NCBI GenBank assembly: GCA_017578085.1
Contig: PKQR01000058.1
Coordinates: forward strand, 1 to 12,381
Origin: Bacillota bacterium
Lineage (GTDB): Bacteria > Bacillota > Limnochordia > Limnochordales > ZCTH02-B6
Length of the DNA stretch: 12,381 bases
Direction of reading: 5' to 3'
Positions 7,028 to 12,381 of the stretch are shown here, one piece after another. Each line of letters begins with the position of its first letter. Within the stretch, counting starts at the first letter, position 1. The translations under genes and the position numbers were made by a program. A model generated the notes under the pieces. The model was not told the DNA's origin. It worked only from the letters and a program-made list of their open reading frames with translations, and ran no database searches.

Positions 7028-7636
7028 GTGCAGCTGTCTGAGGAAACCATCATCGCCGTCGGCTCCACCAATCCCGCAAAGGTGGGGGCCGTGGAGGCGG
7101 TGGCAAGGCGCGCTTTCGCCAAAGCTCGCGTGGTGCCGGTGGCTGTGGAAAGCGGCGTTGCCGCCCAGCCCCTGAGCGCCCGGGAAACCGCGGCCGGCGC
7201 CCGCAACCGGGCCGCCGCGGCCCTTGCGGCGGTGCCCGGGGCAGCGCTGGGCATCGGGCTTGAAGGTGGGCTTGAACCTACGCCAGGCGGCGGCGATTTG
7301 GTCAACTGCTGCGCCATTGCCGGGGCCGACGGCCGGGTGAGCATCGCCTGGGGCGTGCGGTTTCCCTTGCCGCCGGCGGTGGTGGAGCGCCTGCTCGCGG
7401 GCGAGGAACTGGGCTACGTCATTGACGAGCTGGCGGGGGTCGCGGGCGGCAAGGGGCGGCTCGGGGCCGTGGGGATTCTCACCGAGGGCCTTGTCACCCG
7501 CGAAGCCGTGTGGGAACAGGCCATCGCCTGCGCCTTGATTCCCCACAGAAAGCCGGGGTTGTATCCCGTCGACGGAGAGCCGCGCGGCCGAGAGCAACAT
7601 CCCCAAGAACGAGAGCAACGCCCGCAAGGCACGTGA
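7028..7636 (+). CDS. DUF84/YjjX-like inosine/xanthosine triphosphatase
   Basis: A 202-residue protein of the DUF84 (YjjX, ITPase-like) family, which hydrolyses non-canonical purine NTPs such as ITP and XTP and so cleans the nucleotide pool. The N-terminal IIAVGSTNPAKVGAV (residues 8-22) is the family's substrate-binding loop, the SARETAAGARNRA block near residue 50 is the conserved helix, and GIGLEGGL near residue 76 supplies the acidic residue of the active site. I choose GTG at 7028 because GAGGGTGA lies 8 bases upstream and the protein then begins right before the first beta strand; GTG at 7016 and ATG at 6902 are in frame but add an unconserved Gly/Arg-rich extension. A C-terminal tail of about 25 polar residues (RGREQHPQEREQRPQGT) exceeds the family's usual 170-180 residues. 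No operon partner: divergent from the TPP enzyme, convergent with the aminopeptidase. Confidence 0.85.
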   Translation: MQLSEETIIAVGSTNPAKVGAVEAVARRAFAKARVVPVAVESGVAAQPLSARETAAGARNRAAAALAAVPGAALGIGLEGGLEPTPGGGDLVNCCAIAGADGRVSIAWGVRFPLPPAVVERLLAGEELGYVIDELAGVAGGKGRLGAVGILTEGLVTREAVWEQAIACALIPHRKPGLYPVDGEPRGREQHPQEREQRPQGT

Positions 7637-7675
7637 CCCCGCAGCGGGGGTGCGCGGTTCCGCCTATGCGAACCC

Positions 7676-7716
7676 GGGCCCGGCCAGAGCCGCTCCAGGG
7701 GCGGCCCGCCGGGCCC
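7676..7716. terminator. Strong GC hairpin between convergent genes, possible terminator without T-run
   Basis: GGGCCCGGC (7676-7684) pairs with GCCGGGCCC (7708-7716), and inside it GCCGC (7689-7693) pairs with GCGGC (7701-7705). It sits 40 bases after the phosphatase stop and about 40 bases beyond the aminopeptidase stop, so it could end transcription of either gene. Neither side has a T-run, so it may instead protect 3' ends. Confidence 0.5.
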
Positions 7717-7723
7717 GTTCCAT

Positions 7724-7766
7724 TGACTCTAGTCCTCTGACTCTAGTCCTCGTGACGCTAGTCCTC
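7724..7766. repeat. Three tandem copies of a 14-base unit covering the aminopeptidase stop codon
   Basis: TGACTCTAGTCCTC is at 7724-7737 and 7738-7751, and TGACGCTAGTCCTC (one change, after one extra G) at 7753-7766. On the minus strand each unit contains GAGGACTAG, which is the last two codons (Glu-Asp) and stop of the aminopeptidase gene; only the 7753-7766 copy is used as the real end. It looks like a local duplication of the gene's terminus. Confidence 0.85.
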
Positions 7767-8840
7767 GAGGAAAAGGAAGCGGCCGTTTTCCTGCACCAAC
7801 TCCCCGTCCAGGTAGATGCGCCCGCCCTGGCGCAAGTCCTTGACCATGTCCCAGTGGATGGCCGACTGGTTGGTGCCCTGGCACTCAGGGTACGCCGCGC
7901 CCACGGCCAGGTGGATGGTGCCGCCGATCTTCTCGTCAAACAGGATGTCCCGCGTGTAGCGGGTGATCCCGTAGTTGCAGCCGATGCCAAACTCGCCCAA
8001 GAAGCGGGCTCCCTCGTCGGTGTCCAGCAGCTTGTGCAGCAGCTCCTCGCCCTTGGCCGCCGTCGCCTCCACGATCTTGCCGTCGCGAAAGGTCAAGCGG
8101 ATGCCCTGCACCTCCCGGCCGCCGTAGATGGCCGGCAGCTCAAAGGAAATGGTGCCGTTGGTAGTCTGCTCATGGGGAGCGTAGAACACCTCGCCGTCGG
8201 GCATGTTGTAGCGGCCGTCGGCCACCACGCCCGGGCGGCCCTTAATGCTGAAGGTCAGGTCCGTGTCCTGTCCCACGATGCGCACCTCGTCGGCCGCGTC
8301 AAAGCGCTCCTTAATGCGGTGCATGCGCGCGGAAGCCGCCTGCCAGTCGATGTTGCACGCCCCAAACAGGAAGTCGGCGTACTCCTCCAGCGACATGTCC
8401 GCGTCCTGGGCCAGGCTGGGCGTGGGGTAGTTGCAGATCACCCAGCGCACTTTGCCCGACATGATGTGCTCCTGGAGCGGGCGGTTGGTGCGGCTCATGC
8501 GCTGCATCTTTTTGGGATCGACCCGGGTGAGCTCCCGGGTGTTCTCGGGGGCGTCGATGCGGATGAGCACGTCGGAGTGCTCGATGATGTACTTCTCAAT
8601 GGGGTTCAGGTATTCCAGGTGCGCGTCGGTGGCTTCTTCGTAGAAAATGCGGGCGAAGCTGCCGTAGCTCAGCTGCACCATCGGGTAGGCGCCGTTGCGC
8701 AGCACGAGGCGATAAATGGCCTCCACCAGCGGCCGGGCCAGCGGTGTCGCCCGGATGAGCACGTGGTCGCCGGCTTTGACTCTGGTGGAGTAGTTGACGA
8801 GGATGTCGGCCAGCTGCTCGACACGCGGGTCCTTGCTCAA
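7758..8840 (-). CDS. M29-family metallo-aminopeptidase (AmpS/PepS/AmpT type)
   Basis: Cytoplasmic aminopeptidase of 360 residues that would trim N-terminal residues from peptides using two metal ions, as in Thermus aminopeptidase T and B. The likely metal ligands are all present: Glu217 (NMPDGEVF), Glu283 (LGEFGIG), His310 (GGTIHLAVG), His329 and Asp331 (SAIHWD). The conserved tyrosine of the family may be Tyr290 in GCNYGI. The N-terminal domain (about 1-200) is also typical. No signal peptide. The start is TTG at 8840, chosen because GGAGG lies about 10 bases upstream and the protein then opens with MSKDPRVEQLADILVNYS as relatives do. It is slightly shorter than the usual 370-410 residues. 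It stands alone, convergent with the phosphatase gene and divergent from the small ORF and exporter genes. The product ends FLFLED, and its last codons are repeated downstream. Confidence 0.93.
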   Translation of the reverse strand: MSKDPRVEQLADILVNYSTRVKAGDHVLIRATPLARPLVEAIYRLVLRNGAYPMVQLSYGSFARIFYEEATDAHLEYLNPIEKYIIEHSDVLIRIDAPENTRELTRVDPKKMQRMSRTNRPLQEHIMSGKVRWVICNYPTPSLAQDADMSLEEYADFLFGACNIDWQAASARMHRIKERFDAADEVRIVGQDTDLTFSIKGRPGVVADGRYNMPDGEVFYAPHEQTTNGTISFELPAIYGGREVQGIRLTFRDGKIVEATAAKGEELLHKLLDTDEGARFLGEFGIGCNYGITRYTRDILFDEKIGGTIHLAVGAAYPECQGTNQSAIHWDMVKDLRQGGRIYLDGELVQENGRFLFLED

Positions 8841-8981
8841 GGTGCGTTGTCCTCCTTGGCGCCGCCGGCCCGGTTCCCTGCCTGGGCCCAGCGCCTGCGT
8901 GATTGGCCTTTCCGTGGTTCGGCGGGGCGCCGCGGGACCCCTGCTTCACAGGCACCCTTCTTACAACTCGGCCAAATTCTG

Positions 8982-9011
8982 TTGACATGTATCCAGGACA
9001 CAGCGTATACT
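8982..9011 (+). promoter_or_regulatory. Near-consensus sigma-A promoter for the small ORF and ABC-2 exporter
   Basis: TTGACA (8982-8987) is a perfect -35 and TATACT (9006-9011) a 5-of-6 -10, 18 bases apart. Predicted start near 9018, giving a leader of about 42 bases before the small ORF at 9060. It is the best promoter in the window. No other convincing promoter lies ahead of the ABC ATPase, so it probably serves the whole run to 12076. Confidence 0.85.
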
Positions 9012-9059
9012 TCTTTCTGTGGCTCCACTCAAAGCTCGGCCCAGGGAGGTGCTCGAATC

Positions 9060-9155
9060 ATGGGAATGCGCTATGTGATTACCGACGACAACCGCTCCCT
9101 GGGATCCAGCATGTCCGGCTTTGCCCACCCGGAGCCTACCTCCCGCTTCCTGTGA
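9060..9155 (+). CDS. 31-residue small protein or leader peptide, unknown function
   Basis: Begins MGMRYVITDDNRSLGSSM and ends EPTSRFL. Support: a near-consensus promoter 50 bases upstream, GGGAGGT at 9044-9050 with 9-base spacing to ATG, and a clear stop at 9155. The peptide is polar, with no membrane segment and no Cys. It has a Ser/Gly-rich centre (SLGSSMSG at 13-20) and a Pro-containing C-terminus. It precedes the ABC-2 transporter ATPase by 161 bases in the same direction. It could be a translated leader that affects downstream expression, a secreted or modified peptide exported by the transporter, or a small regulator of it. I do not recognise the family, and no maturation enzyme is in view. 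The 9156-9316 stretch after it is GC-rich with no clear terminator. Confidence 0.6.
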   Translation: MGMRYVITDDNRSLGSSMSGFAHPEPTSRFL

Positions 9156-9316
9156 CAACTCTCCTGCAGATCCCCGCGGTGTAGGTTCCATCGTCGCACA
9201 GCCGGGCGCGCGTCCCAGGGGCGGGCGCCGCCGGGTTGTATTCGTGTTTCCCGTTGGTGACGTCGCGAGGACGGACGCGCGCGCTTTAGGCCGCGCCATC
9301 ACCAGGAGGAGCAGAT

Positions 9317-10321
9317 ATGTCCGCGCCTTTATCCATCGACGTGCAGCACGTCAGCCGCCAGTTTGTGACCAAGAAGGGACAGACGTTTTGGGCCTTGCGG
9401 GACGTGTCCCTGCAGGTCCACGAAGGGGAGCTGTTCGGCCTCTTGGGGCCCAACGGCGCCGGCAAGACAACCCTGATCAAGATCTTGTCCACGCTGCTCT
9501 TGCCCACCTCGGGGCAGGTCCGGGTGGCCGGTTTCGACGTGGTGCGGGAGGCTGACCGGGTGCGCCGCGTCATCAACATGGTGTCCGGCGGCGAGCACTC
9601 CGGCTACGGCATTTTGACGGTGCGGGAAAGCCTGTGGCTGTTCTCCCAGTTCCACGGCTTGCCCAGCAAGGTGGCCTTGGCCCGCATCGATGAGCTGTTG
9701 GAAGTGGTTGGGCTTGCCGAGCACGCCCACACCCGCGTCAACAAGCTGTCCACGGGGATGCGGCAGAAAATGAACTTCGTCCGGGGTTTCCTCAACGACC
9801 CCAGGGTTCTCTTTCTGGACGAGCCGACGTTGGGCCTGGACGTGGAGACGTCCCGCATCCTGCGCAGCTACGTCAAGCGCTGGGTCAAGGAGAAACCGGG
9901 CCGCACCATCCTGCTCACCACCCACTACATGGCCGAAGCCGACGAGCTGTGCGACCGGCTGGCCATCATCGAGGGCGGGCGGATCCTCGCGTGCGACACC
10001 CCCAATAACCTCAAGCGCACCATGCAGGATGAAGTGGTGCTGCGCATGGAGGTGTACCCGTCGCTGACCGAGCCCCAGCGCCTAGCCCAGCTGCCCGGCG
10101 TGCTGCGGCTGGTGCCCGACCGGGGGCAAAACGGCCACCAGGTGCTGACCTGGGGGCTCAAGGACGACGGCGTCATCGGCACCGTCATCCAGGCCTTGCA
10201 ACAGGACGGCGTGCGCATCCTGCGCCTGGAGAAGGCGGATCCGACGCTGGAGGACGTCTTCATGCGCATGGTGGGAAGGAGGCTCACCGATGGCAACGGC
10301 CAGTCCAACCACAGCGCCTGA
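9317..10321 (+). CDS. ABC-2 type transporter ATP-binding protein
   Basis: ATPase subunit of an ABC-2 (DrrA/NodI/CcmA-like) exporter, 334 residues. The start is ATG at 9317 with AGGAGGA six bases upstream. Motifs: Walker A GPNGAGKTT at 44-52, signature LSTGMRQK at 144-151, Walker B VLFLDEPT at 164-171 with the catalytic Glu, and H-loop His203. The region where the Q-loop glutamine normally stands reads MVSGGEHSGYG (88-98), so the usual Gln seems to be replaced. Residues 240-320 form the C-terminal domain common in drug/polysaccharide-type ATPases, ending with the PTLEDVFMRMVGR motif (about 309-321). It overlaps the first permease gene by 32 bases. Substrate unknown; drugs, lipids, peptides or ions are all possible for this family. 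Confidence 0.95.
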   Translation: MSAPLSIDVQHVSRQFVTKKGQTFWALRDVSLQVHEGELFGLLGPNGAGKTTLIKILSTLLLPTSGQVRVAGFDVVREADRVRRVINMVSGGEHSGYGILTVRESLWLFSQFHGLPSKVALARIDELLEVVGLAEHAHTRVNKLSTGMRQKMNFVRGFLNDPRVLFLDEPTLGLDVETSRILRSYVKRWVKEKPGRTILLTTHYMAEADELCDRLAIIEGGRILACDTPNNLKRTMQDEVVLRMEVYPSLTEPQRLAQLPGVLRLVPDRGQNGHQVLTWGLKDDGVIGTVIQALQQDGVRILRLEKADPTLEDVFMRMVGRRLTDGNGQSNHSA

Positions 10322-11186
10322 CGCGCTGCAGCCGGCGGGCGCGCCGGCAACCAGCCTGCCGGACTTGACCCTCATCCAGCGGCTGGTGCTCAACCTGCGG
10401 GCGGCCCGGGCCCGGGCCTACGTGCGGGTGGTGGCGACGGGGCGGGAACTGTCGTGGCTCGCGTTTGAGGTGGTGCTGCCCATCTTGTCCGCGGCCGCGT
10501 ACGTGTTCATCTACGAAGCCCTCGGCGCACCGCCCCGCTACACGGGTTTCGTGCTCCTGGGCACCGCCATGACGGCCTACTGGATGAACGTGCTCTGGTC
10601 CATGGCCAGCCAGTTTTACTGGGAGAAGCAGAGCGGGACGCTGGAAATCTACTTCCTGGCCCCCGCGTCCCGGGTGGCGCTGCTGCTCGGCATGGCCAGC
10701 GGCGGCATCTTCATGTCCACCAGCCGCGCCGCGTCGACGCTCATCGCCGGGAGCCTCCTCTTCGGCGTGCGCTACGAAGTGGCCAGCTGGCCCCTGGCCA
10801 TCCTGGCCTTTGTGCTGACGCTCGCGGCCTTGTACTGCCTAGGCATGCTGTTCTCGTCCGTGTTTCTGATGTACGGGCGGGAGGCGTGGCACATGGCCAG
10901 CGCCCTGCAGGAACCCGTGTACCTGCTGTCGGGGTTTTACTTCCCCGTGCGGGCGCTCGGTTTCTGGGCGGCGATGGGCGCGTCCTTAATCCCGCTCACC
11001 CTGGGGCTCGACGCCATGCGCCAGCTCATGTTCGGCGCTCCCGATGCGGCGTTTCTACCCGTGGGGTGGGAGCTGCTGGGGCTTGCCGTCCTGACCGTCG
11101 TGTACTTCCTCTTGGCCCTGCGGTCCCTGGCCGCCATGGAGCGCCTGGCCAAGCGCGAAGGGAGGCTGACCCTCAAGTGGCAGTAG
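10290..11186 (+). CDS. ABC-2 type transporter permease, first of two
   Basis: Membrane subunit of 298 residues with about six helices (near 57-77, 86-107, 130-160, 166-194, 205-225, 262-281). The cytoplasmic N-terminal 25 residues are Ala/Pro/Thr-rich. EKQSGTLEIYFLAPAS at 112-127 is the ABC-2 permease signature that couples to the ATPase. The start is ATG at 10290 with GGAAGGAGG seven bases upstream, inside the end of the ATPase gene, which points to translational coupling. The paralogous permease follows at once, so the transporter is probably a heterodimer of two different membrane subunits served by one ATPase type. Confidence 0.93.
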   Translation: MATASPTTAPDALQPAGAPATSLPDLTLIQRLVLNLRAARARAYVRVVATGRELSWLAFEVVLPILSAAAYVFIYEALGAPPRYTGFVLLGTAMTAYWMNVLWSMASQFYWEKQSGTLEIYFLAPASRVALLLGMASGGIFMSTSRAASTLIAGSLLFGVRYEVASWPLAILAFVLTLAALYCLGMLFSSVFLMYGREAWHMASALQEPVYLLSGFYFPVRALGFWAAMGASLIPLTLGLDAMRQLMFGAPDAAFLPVGWELLGLAVLTVVYFLLALRSLAAMERLAKREGRLTLKWQ

Positions 11187-12076
11187 AAACCCGTGCTGCA
11201 CCCGTCCCGGGGGCTGCGCCCAGCGCGGCCGTTACGTGGCGGGACCGGTGGCAGACGTTTCGCCTGTCGGCGTGGCTTGGGTGGCAAGTGGAGAGCAACT
11301 GGGCGGATCCATTGCTCTTTGCCGTCTACTCCATGGCCAAACCCATCGCCGGGGCGCTGATCCTGGTGATCATGTACCGGGTCATCGGCAACGAGTCGGC
11401 CCAAGCCCTGTTTCCCGGGATGTACCTGGGCAACGCGCTCTTCATGTACGTGGGGGCGCTCATGTTCGGCGTCAGCTGGGTGGTCATGGAGGAGCGGGAG
11501 TATTTCCGGATCATCAAGTACATCTACATTTCCGTGGCCGACATGTACTGGTACTTGGCCGGGCGGGCGGTGGCCAAGTTCCTGATCACCACCGTGGCGG
11601 TCGTCATCCTCTTGGCCTTCGGCGCCGCGTTTCTGGATGTGCCGCTGCGCCTGAGCCAGGTCAACTGGGGGCTGTTCGCGGCCGTGTTCCCGCTGGGACT
11701 CCTGACCATGGTCGGCATGGGCTACGTCTTGGCCGGCGTGCTGCTCATCTCGGCACGCCACGGGTCGGGCTATGTGGAGTCGGTGGCGGGTGCGCTGTAT
11801 CTCTTGTGCGGCGTCGTGTTCCCGCTGGATGCGCTGCCGGGGTGGCTCATGGCTATCGGCAAGGCCATCCCGGTCACGTACTGGCTGGAGGGGCTGCGCC
11901 GGGCGTTCCTGGGCCATGGCTTCGGGCAGGCGCTGGCGGGCTACTCCGATGGGCAGATCGTGCTGTGGCTGGCCATCAGCACCGTGGCGACCCTGGCGAT
12001 CTCCGTCTGGTTTTTCGACCGGATGGACCACGTGGCCCGCAGCCGGGGATTGATCGACCAGGTAACGGAGCATTAA
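11177..12076 (+). CDS. ABC-2 type transporter permease, second of two
   Basis: Membrane subunit of 299 residues, about the same length as the preceding permease but clearly different in sequence. I place the start at GTG 11177, overlapping the previous stop by 10 bases, with GGGAGG 11 bases upstream; upstream codons in this frame back to 10886 lie wholly within the first permease gene and read as Arg/Gly-rich shadow. Helices lie near 45-70, 82-103, 125-152, 164-192, 203-225 and 260-281. The coupling segment is EEREYFRIIKYIYISVAD (105-122), the equivalent of the GTLE block of its partner, with a tyrosine-rich stretch YIYISVADMYWY. The C-terminal helix is followed by a charged cytoplasmic tail (DRMDHVARSRG). 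Last gene of the exporter operon. Confidence 0.92.
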   Translation: MAVETRAAPVPGAAPSAAVTWRDRWQTFRLSAWLGWQVESNWADPLLFAVYSMAKPIAGALILVIMYRVIGNESAQALFPGMYLGNALFMYVGALMFGVSWVVMEEREYFRIIKYIYISVADMYWYLAGRAVAKFLITTVAVVILLAFGAAFLDVPLRLSQVNWGLFAAVFPLGLLTMVGMGYVLAGVLLISARHGSGYVESVAGALYLLCGVVFPLDALPGWLMAIGKAIPVTYWLEGLRRAFLGHGFGQALAGYSDGQIVLWLAISTVATLAISVWFFDRMDHVARSRGLIDQVTEH

Positions 12077-12114
12077 GACGACGCGCCAAGGAACGACCTG
12101 AATCGGGAGTGGGC

Positions 12115-12133
12115 CCTATCTGGAGTGGATAGG
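12115..12133. repeat. Short inverted repeat just upstream of a promoter
   Basis: CCTATC (12115-12120) and GATAGG (12128-12133) flank a 7-base loop, ending six bases before the -35 box at 12139. It may be a hairpin at the end of the exporter mRNA or a repressor/activator site for the following promoter. Confidence 0.45.
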
Positions 12134-12138
12134 ACAAC

Positions 12139-12167
12139 TTGACCATCCCTGTGTCGTCGGACATAAT
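12139..12167 (+). promoter_or_regulatory. Probable sigma-A promoter in the right-end intergenic region
   Basis: TTGACC (12139-12144) and CATAAT (12162-12167) are each 5 of 6 to consensus and exactly 17 bases apart. Predicted start near 12174. It would drive either a short RNA ending at the hairpin of 12201-12270 or a leader for a gene beyond the right edge. Confidence 0.65.
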
Positions 12168-12200
12168 CCTTGCTAGCTCAGATAGATAGTAGGGGAGAAT

Positions 12201-12270
12201 GGCCCTGCCGATCCGAAGCCCCGGGCTTGAGTCCTGGTGGTCCGTAGTAGGTGAGGTGGGGCCTTTTCTT
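12201..12270 (+). terminator. Terminator-like structured stretch with T-run
   Basis: GGCCCTGCC (12201-12209) can pair with GGTGGGGCC (12255-12263, two G-T pairs), followed by TTTTCTT (12264-12270). The 45-base interior holds a small hairpin, CCGGG (12221-12225) with CCTGG (12233-12237), and an overlapping alternative, AAGCCC with GGGCTT. It could end the exporter operon, end an RNA of about 95 bases begun at the promoter of 12139-12167, or act as an attenuator for a gene further right. The long loop lowers confidence. Confidence 0.5.
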
Positions 12271-12381
12271 ATCCTCGTTCGGTGATAGCCTCGCTCACGG
12301 CTGCTTCCCTGTTCGTCGGTGTGAAGAGCCAGTGCCGGTACGGATACCGGAAGCGGTTCGCCAAGTCACCGTGTACTCCAG
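12269..12381 (-). CDS. Possible C-terminus of a gene entering from the right edge
   Basis: On the minus strand a frame open from the window edge gives 36 full codons containing DLANRFRYPYRHWLFTPTNR and ending ITERG, stop TAA at 12269-12271, directly against the T-run of the stem-loop at 12201-12270. The residues look protein-like (aromatic and charged, no long low-complexity run), and GC at third positions is about 69 percent. It is too short to assign and could be chance. Confidence 0.3.
   Translation of the reverse strand, partial: GVHGDLANRFRYPYRHWLFTPTNREAAVSEAITERG
12326..12359. repeat. Compound inverted repeat near the right edge
   Basis: GAGCC (12326-12330) pairs with GGTTC (12355-12359), and inside it CCGGTA (12335-12340) pairs perfectly with TACCGG (12345-12350) around CGGA. 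An alternative outer stem is CTGCTTCC (12301-12308) with GGAAGCGG (12349-12356). This suggests a structured RNA or protein-binding site of unknown role. Confidence 0.5.

Noticed and set aside
7637..7649. Small CCCCGC/GCGGGG inverted repeat right after the phosphatase stop
   Set aside because: The loop is only one base, so the stem could use about four pairs at most, and no T-run follows. The larger hairpin at 7676-7716 is the better terminator candidate.
7650..9155. Long plus-strand frame of about 500 codons opposite the aminopeptidase
   Set aside because: It is antisense to a gene with all M29 metal ligands in place. Only its last 31 codons, which have their own promoter and ribosome site, are kept as a small ORF.
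10937..12073. Minus-strand frame opposite the permease genes
   Set aside because: Its His/Gln/Arg-rich composition with no hydrophobic or domain pattern is a typical shadow of GC-rich membrane-protein genes.
12157..12246. tRNA-like pattern (TAGCTCAG, a T-arm-like CCGGG/CCTGG stem-loop, a partial acceptor stem)
   Set aside because: The D-stem has no partner, no anticodon arm of 5 pairs with a 7-base loop can be drawn, the acceptor pairs only 5 of 7, and there is no CCA.
12326..12359. Group II intron domain V lookalike (34 bases, GAGCC...GGTTC)
   Set aside because: After the outer five pairs there is a 4-by-4 internal loop instead of the continuous lower helix with a two-base bulge. No reverse transcriptase or intron ends are present.

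Overview
The window is GC-rich, gene-dense bacterial DNA with Shine-Dalgarno-led genes, several GTG or TTG starts, and a ydaO-type (cyclic-di-AMP) riboswitch. Together these fit a high-GC Gram-positive lineage of the Firmicutes (for example the Limnochordia, Symbiobacteria or Thermaerobacter area). The assignment is an inference from style and content, not from a marker gene. No transposase, CRISPR array, rRNA or tRNA was recognised.

Left part, minus strand (3544 down to 1): a complete osmolyte-uptake unit. A promoter (3515-3544) leads into a ydaO-type c-di-AMP riboswitch (3355-3478) and an intrinsic terminator (3264-3301). These precede the ATPase with CBS domains (ProV/OpuAA type), the permease (ProW/OpuAB type), an intercistronic hairpin (1020-1075), and a ProX-type glycine-betaine-binding protein that runs off the left edge. 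High c-di-AMP should stop transcription of the whole importer, and the CBS pair may add a second control on the finished transporter.

Middle part: a stand-alone plus-strand membrane protein (3705-5114) has the fold and sequence pattern of a cbb3-type oxidase subunit I (CcoN) but none of the histidines that hold hemes and copper. It is the most unusual protein here. A TPP-dependent pyruvate-oxidase/acetolactate-synthase-like enzyme (5130-6824, minus) converges on it with a 15-base gap. Then come a DUF84/YjjX-like NTP phosphatase (7028-7636, plus) and an M29 aminopeptidase (7758-8840, minus), with a strong hairpin and a three-copy tandem repeat between them.

Right part, plus strand: a near-consensus promoter (8982-9011) and strong ribosome site drive a 31-codon small ORF (9060-9155). 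It is followed by an ABC-2 type transporter of one ATPase and two different permeases, whose genes overlap and are probably translationally coupled (9317-12076). The last 305 bases hold no clear gene. They contain a second good promoter (12139-12167), a structured stretch ending in a terminator-like hairpin with a T-run (12201-12270), and a possible C-terminus of a gene entering from the right on the minus strand.
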